NCBI GenBank assembly: GCA_009778835.1
Contig: WRFK01000026.1
Location: 1 to 12,064 of the forward strand
DNA from: Spirochaetaceae bacterium
GTDB lineage: Bacteria; Spirochaetota; Spirochaetia; CADAEX01
Length of the DNA: 12,064 bases
Direction: 5' to 3'
How positions within the stretch are numbered: position 1 is the first letter of the stretch; every line of letters begins with the position of its first letter. Position numbers and translations under genes: made by a program. The notes below the pieces were generated by a model that made no database searches, was not told where the DNA came from, and saw nothing but the letters and a program-made list of their open reading frames with translations. Positions 7,234 through 12,064 of this stretch are shown piece after piece.

Positions 7234-10200
7234 ATGTCAAATTATACTGCTTATTTCAGCAATTCATTAAAAAAGTTGTTGCCTCTTTATGTTAAAAGTT
7301 CATCCAATGTAAAAGTTTTTGATAATAACACAATAGTTATAATCCAGAATAAAAATATGGAGGAGTGGTTAAAGTTCGAAATAGCTTCTTTAACAGGACT
7401 TTGCAGCGGAATCAATTTTAAGTTTCAGGAACAAGCCCTGATAAGCATTGCTAAAGAGTTTTCCGGTATACCTGAAATACTTGAAAAGAAAAGCTTTGTG
7501 TATCTTGATGATCTAAAAATTATAATATACAGGCAGCTAGAACTAATTTTTTATAAAATAAAAGATTATCCTGATTTCCAAATTGTTAAAAAATATATTG
7601 ATGAATCATCGGAAAAAGATGATTCTGATGCAAAGCTCATTAAAAGCGAACGGCTTTTTTCTCTTGCAGACAGCATCGCAGGATTATTTTATTACTATGG
7701 GTTTAACTGTCCTGAAATGGTTACAGCCTGGGAAGCTGGAAAAAGTTTTATAGAAAACAGTGAATTCAATTATGCGCTGCATCATGAAAAATGGCAGGCA
7801 GAATTGTGGAGAATTATTTTTTCAAAATCATCGCCATATCTGCACATAGGACAATTGATTACAGATATTCTTGAAAACAAATTCCCGGCGCCAAAGCTAA
7901 ATAATAATATTGTAATTTTTGGTTCTTCTTTCTTAAGCGAGCAGGCTGTGAATTTTTTATGCTATCTTTCGGAAAAGTGCGGAGTATCTGTTAAGCACTT
8001 TATATTATCTCCATCTCCTCTTTACAGCAACTCTGCTTCTTTTTCAAAGCATTCAAATTCCACACTTCCTGCAGTTGAAAAATGGGCGTCTATTGTAAAA
8101 GGGTTGGCTGATATACTTTCTAAAAAAAAGGTAATAGTAGAAGAGCATTATGAGCTTTTGTCTATAGAGACGAGTCTGGAAAAACTTAAATCAGCAATTT
8201 TTAATAACACGCCTCTGTTGGGTAACGATAAAGATAGCTACTCCAGTGATAATTCTATGGCGATTATTTCCGTATCAGGGAAAAAAAGGGAAATAGAAAT
8301 TCTAAAAAATAATATTATAAAGCTTGTATCTGAAAAAGGGATTAAATTTCACGAAATAGGGGTTGTTGCGCCTGATATAAACAAATATCTTCCTTTTATA
8401 GAATCTATTTTTCCAGCCGAAGATGAGTTGCTTGATATTCCATATAATATTATGGATATAAATATTGGAAAAGAATCTGCTTATATAAAAACATTCCTTG
8501 ATCTTGCAGAACTTTGTGGATCAAGATTTTCCCGCAAAGACCTTTTTAAAATATTTTCAAGCCAATGTTTTATGGAAAGATATGGATTATCAAGAAAAGA
8601 TATTGATGAATGGCTTTTAATCTGTGACAGGCTTTCGATCAAATGGGGCGTTGATTACAGGCACAGAGAAGATATCCTCTCTTATAAAGATAATTCAAAC
8701 ACATGGGACTACGGATACCAGCGGATAATTGCAGGACTTGTTTTTGATAACAGAGACGAGGGGCTCTCTCTTCCGGATGGAAAAAAAATATTGCCATATA
8801 CCCTTTCCGGCAGCAGCGAGGAAAAAAAGATATCGATTATGTTTGCTGTTGTGCAGTCGCTTTATGATGATCTTTGCCATATAAAAAAATCAAAGATGCA
8901 GCTTTCTGAGTGGAGTTCTTTTTTTGAAAGAATAATGGATAAATATCTTAAGCCAATAAAAGGGACAGATGATGATAAAAACAGAAGTTTTCTTAAAAAT
9001 ATTTTCAGGCAGATCAATAATTTAAAATCAGCAACCCTTATCCATTCTGAGGATCCTGAAAATGCCGATGAAGCTCTTCTGGTTGAATTTCCTGTTTTTA
9101 AAGCGCTTCTTGATGAATATTCAAAAAGCAGCGGGCACTATAAGGGGCGCTATCTTTCTGCAGGGGTTTGTTTTTCTTCGATCAAGCCTCTTAGAGCGAT
9201 CCCTTTTTCTGCAATTTTCATGATAGGGATGGATATTGATGTTTTTCCTGGAAAAGAAAAACCACTAAGCTATGACCTTAGAAATGTTACAGAAAAAAAT
9301 ATTGATCTTTCAAAACAGAACAGCGATTCATTTGCTTTTCTTGAGACAATAATATCAGCAGAAAAATATTTGGGTATATCATATAACGGAACAGATGCTG
9401 TAACCGGAGAATCAAGAGAACCTTCTGTTGTTGTTTCTGATATTGGCGATATTATTGGAAACAAAAATGTAGAGGAAATAACTACTTCCCATCCTCTGTT
9501 CCCATACAACCCTGATTATTATATGAAAGATTCAAAATATGGCGTTTCTTATGATAAAAAAAATTATGAGCCTGCGATTTCTTTTTTTCTGGATAGAAAG
9601 AAAAAGCCTTCTGTTCCTGTGTTTGGAAAAAATATTAATAAATCAGAAAATTCTCTATATCCAGCAACAGTAAACGATGTAGTCATGTTTTTAAAAACTC
9701 CTTTAAGTTACTTCCTTGAGAACGAACTTTCTATTTATGCAAATTCTCTTGATCTTACAGAAAATGATGTTCTGGAAAATTTGGAAATCGATTATTTTGA
9801 ACAGCTCCATGTTATTCGGGAATTGGGAAAAGTAACAGGAAATTTTGACTGTGATTCTTTTGTTGACTCAATTTATAAAAGAAAAATACTGGAAAGCAAG
9901 GTGGCAGATATTCCTGCTGTAAAAAAAGAATATGAGATATTTAAAATAAAAATCAATGATTTGCACGCTAACTTGCAGAAGCATGGATATTTTGATTCTG
10001 ATGCAGTAGATCTATTTTTTGGACATAATTCTGCTTTAACAACAAAATGGTTTGCTCCTCCTGTTTTGCTTGATGGTAAATTGGGCAAGCTTGAAATAAG
10101 CGGACTTGTAAAAGGAATAAGAGTAGGAGGAGAAAAAGATCATTGGGATTTCCATTCAATAATCAATGGAAAGGATAGTATAAAAAATATTGTTTACCAT

Positions 10201-10614
10201 TTTCTTTGCTATCTGCTGATAAAGCTTTCTGAAAATAACTTTAATGGAGAAACAGGAAAATGCAACTCCTATACAGTTTATAATATTTCCGGCAAAAAGA
10301 TTTTTACATTTTCCGATTCTGCAGATAATGCATCAATAGATGTAAAAGCATCTGCTGCCTCTGTTGCAGATGCATATATCTCAAATCTTTTAACTCCTTT
10401 TGTTGTTGATATGGAGTGCATAGAGTATGGGGTTAAGCTATTTAAAAACAACAACACTATTGATGAAATAATTTCTGCAATGAAAAAATATTATGATAAT
10501 AACGCTTTTAGTGATCTAAAACATCTTGAAGGGTTTAATGCAGTTGCTCCAAGATTTGATGATGAGATTTTCAGAAATCTTATGGAAAAATTTTATTTTC
10601 ATCTTGCGTTTTGA
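7234..10614 (+). CDS. recC: exodeoxyribonuclease V subunit gamma (RecC)
   Basis: RecC is the non-ATPase subunit of RecBCD. It splits the duplex ahead of the two motors and, in E. coli, scans for Chi. The 1126 residues match the usual RecC length (~1120). Recognisable segments in family order are: YTAYFSNSLKKLL (4-16); IVIIQNKNMEEWLKFEIA (34-51), matching the VVQS.GM.RWL.L.LA pattern; SGKKREIEILKNNI then IGVVAPDINKYLPFIESIF (~345-390); RYLSAGVCFSSIKPLRAIPF then FMIGMDIDVFPGKEKPLSYDLR (~639-683); SAEKYLGISYNG (~708-719); and TVNDVVMFLKTPLSYFL (~812-828), which opens the C-terminal nuclease-like domain. There is no Walker motif, as expected. The ATG follows ftsK by 29 bp and is preceded only by a weak purine-rich AAAGAGAG. 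No recB or recD follows. The last 35 bp overlap the antisense Rpn-type tail, so the native C-terminus may have been altered there. Family call strong. Confidence 0.93.
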   Translation: MSNYTAYFSNSLKKLLPLYVKSSSNVKVFDNNTIVIIQNKNMEEWLKFEIASLTGLCSGINFKFQEQALISIAKEFSGIPEILEKKSFVYLDDLKIIIYRQLELIFYKIKDYPDFQIVKKYIDESSEKDDSDAKLIKSERLFSLADSIAGLFYYYGFNCPEMVTAWEAGKSFIENSEFNYALHHEKWQAELWRIIFSKSSPYLHIGQLITDILENKFPAPKLNNNIVIFGSSFLSEQAVNFLCYLSEKCGVSVKHFILSPSPLYSNSASFSKHSNSTLPAVEKWASIVKGLADILSKKKVIVEEHYELLSIETSLEKLKSAIFNNTPLLGNDKDSYSSDNSMAIISVSGKKREIEILKNNIIKLVSEKGIKFHEIGVVAPDINKYLPFIESIFPAEDELLDIPYNIMDINIGKESAYIKTFLDLAELCGSRFSRKDLFKIFSSQCFMERYGLSRKDIDEWLLICDRLSIKWGVDYRHREDILSYKDNSNTWDYGYQRIIAGLVFDNRDEGLSLPDGKKILPYTLSGSSEEKKISIMFAVVQSLYDDLCHIKKSKMQLSEWSSFFERIMDKYLKPIKGTDDDKNRSFLKNIFRQINNLKSATLIHSEDPENADEALLVEFPVFKALLDEYSKSSGHYKGRYLSAGVCFSSIKPLRAIPFSAIFMIGMDIDVFPGKEKPLSYDLRNVTEKNIDLSKQNSDSFAFLETIISAEKYLGISYNGTDAVTGESREPSVVVSDIGDIIGNKNVEEITTSHPLFPYNPDYYMKDSKYGVSYDKKNYEPAISFFLDRKKKPSVPVFGKNINKSENSLYPATVNDVVMFLKTPLSYFLENELSIYANSLDLTENDVLENLEIDYFEQLHVIRELGKVTGNFDCDSFVDSIYKRKILESKVADIPAVKKEYEIFKIKINDLHANLQKHGYFDSDAVDLFFGHNSALTTKWFAPPVLLDGKLGKLEISGLVKGIRVGGEKDHWDFHSIINGKDSIKNIVYHFLCYLLIKLSENNFNGETGKCNSYTVYNISGKKIFTFSDSADNASIDVKASAASVADAYISNLLTPFVVDMECIEYGVKLFKNNNTIDEIISAMKKYYDNNAFSDLKHLEGFNAVAPRFDDEIFRNLMEKFYFHLAF

Positions 10615-10825
10615 TGTTATTTTGATTTAACCTTTTTTTTATTTCATCAATAGAAAGTCCTTGATCCAACAGTTCCAAGAAATACTTTTTTCCTTCTTCA
10701 CGACCAACAACACGACCTTGCTCATGACCTGTAGCATGACTTTGATAATTATTAAAACCTTTATGAAAATACGATGTTAATAAAATATTATATAAATATA
10801 TTGAAGTATTACTGTTATTACCCAT
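10580..10825 (-). pseudogene. C-terminal remnant of an Rpn-family (PD-(D/E)XK) recombination-promoting nuclease/transposase
   Basis: The minus-strand frame encodes GHEQGRVVGREEGKKYFLEL followed by LDQGLSIDEIKKRLNQ. That is the Gly/Arg/Glu repeat plus amphipathic helix found at the C-terminus of Rpn-family putative transposase nucleases, proteins usually near 250-300 residues. The catalytic PD-(D/E)XK core is absent. From the first plausible ATG (10825) only 81 residues remain, without a Shine-Dalgarno, and its upstream part (MGNNSNTSIYLYNILLTSYF) looks like a damaged joining segment. The frame stays open to 11083, but that part is antisense to the ORF6N gene and looks non-native. It overlaps the recC 3' end by 35 bp. 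Most likely a decayed mobile-gene tail. A small functional protein cannot be excluded. Confidence 0.5.
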
Positions 10826-10872
10826 GTAAATAAAAGATATAAAAAAATGATTAAACAGCATTGCGATATATG

Positions 10873-10905
10873 TCCGTAACTGGTATTGCTTTTCTGAGTT
10901 ACGGA
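10873..10905 (+). promoter_or_regulatory. 9-bp inverted repeat in the ORF6N gene leader (candidate operator)
   Basis: TCCGTAACT (10873-10881) and AGTTACGGA (10897-10905) are perfect complements separated by 15 nt. The right arm ends 27 bases before the ORF6N ATG. The centre-to-centre arm spacing is 24 bp, roughly two helical turns. There is no adjacent T-run. Because ORF6N proteins are thought to bind DNA, an autoregulatory operator is plausible but unproven. Confidence 0.4.
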
Positions 10906-10932
10906 AATTCATATTTTTATGGAGATAAGGAA

Positions 10933-11496
10933 ATGGATAAAAACAAAATAATAACCATCCAAGAATTAATTTACGAGATTCGGGGATATCAGGTAATGCT
11001 AGATGAAGACTTGGCAAAAATATATCAGGTAGAAACCAAGGTGCTGAATCAAGCTGTAAAACGCAATATAGACCGTTTCCCATCGGAATTTATGTTTCAG
11101 TTGACAGAAAAAGAGTACGACTTTTTGAGAGCACAGTTTGGAGTATCCAACTTGAAGTCACAATTTGTGACTTCAAGTTGGGGTGGGCGGCGCAAACTCC
11201 CTTATGCTTTTACCGAGCATGGTATTGTAATGCTGTCTTCTGTTTTAAACAGTAAACTAGCTACAAAAATAAATATAGCGATTGTTAAAGCTTTTATAGA
11301 AATGAGACGTTATATAGCCAAACCCATGCGAGATAAATTGGAAAATTTGGAAAAAGTTTTAATGTTACACATAGATGATACAAGCCATAATTTTGCAGAG
11401 CAGGCAGCAATAATTAATGAAATTATTACCAGCTTGGGTAGTTTTATTAAAAACCAGGAATCAAAACAAAAAATTGGTTTTAATCCAAAATATTGA
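10933..11496 (+). CDS. ORF6N-domain (KilA-N-like, phage-type) DNA-binding protein
   Basis: The ORF6N domain is a predicted DNA-binding module of phage and accessory-genome proteins, whose biological role is poorly defined. The chosen ATG gives 187 residues and has GGAG (10921-10924) eight bases upstream. An upstream in-frame ATG at 10861 would add 24 residues that match nothing and lacks a ribosome site. The domain fills residues ~5-125: RGYQVMLDEDLAKIYQVETK (18-37), LNQAVKRNIDRFPSEFMFQL (38-57), LRAQF (65-69), SQFVTSSWGGRRKLPYAFTE (76-95), HGIVMLSSVLNSKLATKINI (96-115), AFIEMRR (120-126). Residues ~130-175 are a helical tail of the type often seen in this family. Residues 73-83 are encoded by a perfect DNA palindrome. 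It is flanked by the Rpn remnant and a gene-poor, repeat-rich tract, consistent with horizontal arrival. Family call firm, function unknown. Confidence 0.92.
   Translation: MDKNKIITIQELIYEIRGYQVMLDEDLAKIYQVETKVLNQAVKRNIDRFPSEFMFQLTEKEYDFLRAQFGVSNLKSQFVTSSWGGRRKLPYAFTEHGIVMLSSVLNSKLATKINIAIVKAFIEMRRYIAKPMRDKLENLEKVLMLHIDDTSHNFAEQAAIINEIITSLGSFIKNQESKQKIGFNPKY
11147..11181 (+). repeat. perfect 35-nt palindrome inside the ORF6N coding region
   Basis: A 17-nt arm CCAACTTGAAGTCACAA (11147-11163), one central T (11164) and its exact reverse complement (11165-11181) lie in frame and encode residues N73 to W83. Inverting the block would change only the centre, turning the F78 codon TTT into ATT (Ile). 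Perfect 17-bp arms are not expected by chance in coding DNA of this length. Confidence 0.93.
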
Positions 11497-11502
11497 CATA
11501 TG

Positions 11503-11561
11503 GTGCGCGCAAGAGTGCTACATTGACGTAGTCCAATGGTAAAGGTGAAAGACGAGAATCA
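11503..11561 (+). ncRNA. possible truncated 5' end of a group II intron
   Basis: GTGCG (11503-11507) matches the GUGYG start of bacterial group II introns. GCGC (11507-11510) can pair with GTGC (11515-11518) as the first short stem, with one G-U pair. GGTGAAAGACGAG (11544-11556) resembles the GGUGAAAGUCC-type segment of domain I. No domain V, reverse transcriptase frame or 3' end is visible, so at most this is a fragment. Short motifs of this kind can arise by chance. Confidence 0.2.
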
Positions 11562-11700
11562 GAATATGTTTATTATTTTTATGGTTATTATAATTTACTT
11601 GCAAAAATAATAAATACAAATTATTATTTGTTATTAAGAGAAAAAAATATATGAATTTTAGAAATATTTTACCGAATTTTGTTCACTTGGCACAAAAATT

Positions 11701-11747
<47 letters not shown>

Positions 11748-11843
11748 CTTACAGATTTTTTTAATAACACAAAAAAAATTTGCCCAAAATATTATTTTGT
11801 CTCACATGGACTCAACCTCATGATAACAAGATGGCTCGTGAAA

Positions 11844-11899
11844 GGAGGTGTAAGAAAAGGGTACCCCGCCGGAGGCTCCTCCCCATTTCTTACACCTCC
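11844..11899 (+). repeat. GC-rich nested palindrome with 14-bp perfect arms
   Basis: GGAGGTGTAAGAAA (11844-11857) and TTTCTTACACCTCC (11886-11899) are exact reverse complements. Inside lie GGGTACCC (11859-11866) and GGAGGCTCC (11871-11879), each able to fold alone. A second hairpin follows (ATCCCA 11902-11907 with TGGGAT 11919-11924). The left arm carries a near-ideal Shine-Dalgarno (AAAGGAGGTG, 11841-11850) that the right arm would mask, but no start codon stands at normal distance. Local G+C is far above the flanks. It could be a structured RNA, a mobile palindromic element or an attenuator. Confidence 0.7.
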
Positions 11900-11999
11900 A
11901 TATCCCATGAAGTACAGGTGGGATTCGCATCGGTGTAGTCCGGGGATTTTACAAGTGATTTATAGTGAATAACGATTTGATAATAAAAAGGGAAATATT

Positions 12000-12064
12000 A
12001 TGAAAAAGAAACTGATGTTAATTTTTATGATTGCTTTAGTTATTTTGATTATTGGTTGCGAAAA
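12000..12064 (+). CDS. lipoprotein, N-terminal fragment (runs off window)
   Basis: An ATG at 12000, preceded by AAGGG (11989-11993) six bases upstream, opens a frame running to the window edge. The visible residues begin MKKKLMLIF and continue as a hydrophobic segment to the lipobox IIGC, with Cys at residue 20. This is a clear type II signal peptide: a basic N-terminus, a hydrophobic core, and a lipobox cleaved before the Cys that receives the diacylglycerol. The mature protein should be attached to the inner or outer membrane. Only 21 full codons are visible, so its function is unknown. It is far too short to show up as a normal reading frame and could be missed. GATAAT at 11979-11984 may be its -10 element. 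Confidence 0.75.
   Translation, partial: MKKKLMLIFMIALVILIIGCE

Noticed and set aside
9873..10159. Two overlapping antisense frames inside recC
   Set aside because: Both lie opposite well-conserved RecC sequence and show no recognisable motif or start signal.
10861..10932. 24-residue N-terminal extension of the ORF6N protein from an earlier ATG
   Set aside because: It covers the inverted repeat, matches nothing in the family and lacks a Shine-Dalgarno; the ATG at 10933 has GGAG at good distance.
10826..11083. Upstream part of the minus-strand frame ending in the Rpn-like tail
   Set aside because: Antisense to the conserved ORF6N domain and without Rpn features; the open frame looks accidental.
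11800..11960. Integron attC site
   Set aside because: An RYYYAAC-like ACTCAAC occurs near 11811, but I find no matching GTTRRRY at the other end of the palindrome.

Overview
The window comes from an AT-rich bacterial chromosome (my impression is mid-30s % G+C) with a diderm-style gene content. The mix suggests a spirochaete or a similar AT-rich diderm, but no rRNA or other taxonomic marker is present. The mix is mnmG-rsmG, a RecBCD-type RecC, a LysM protein fused to an Hsp70-like domain, an ORF6N gene, an Rpn-type nuclease tail and an edge lipoprotein. The lineage call is inference.

Left part (1-3553): the 3' four fifths of mnmG (tRNA wobble uridine modification) overlaps rsmG (16S rRNA G527 methylation) by ATGA. 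Convergent to them on the minus strand is a membrane-anchored TPR protein. Its C-terminus looks like a Mrr-type restriction endonuclease fold that has lost the usual catalytic Gln-x-Lys. Its promoter sits so close to its ATG that a leaderless mRNA is predicted.

Middle part (3554-10614): a divergent promoter region feeds a co-directional series. First is a bitopic protein with a cytoplasmic DnaK substrate-binding-like domain, an acidic linker, one transmembrane helix, a Pro-rich spacer and an extracytoplasmic LysM domain (TTG start with a strong Shine-Dalgarno). Next is an FtsK/SpoIIIE DNA translocase with a very acidic linker (GTG start), then a full-length RecC. Together they would link envelope or septum binding, chromosome segregation and double-strand break processing. 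Nothing after recC looks like recB or recD.

Right part (10580-12064): an accessory, unstable-looking junction. A decayed C-terminal tail of an Rpn-type nuclease/transposase overlaps the recC 3' end antisense. An ORF6N-domain gene follows, with a 9-bp inverted repeat in its leader and a perfect 35-nt palindrome inside its coding sequence. The next 500 bp have no convincing gene. They hold a possible group II intron 5' end, an uninterrupted (CT)21 tract and a GC-rich nested palindrome. The window ends in the signal peptide of a lipoprotein.

The most unusual items are the Hsp70-like/LysM membrane protein, the TPR plus degenerate nuclease protein, the palindrome inside the ORF6N gene, and the CT microsatellite next to a structured GC-rich element.
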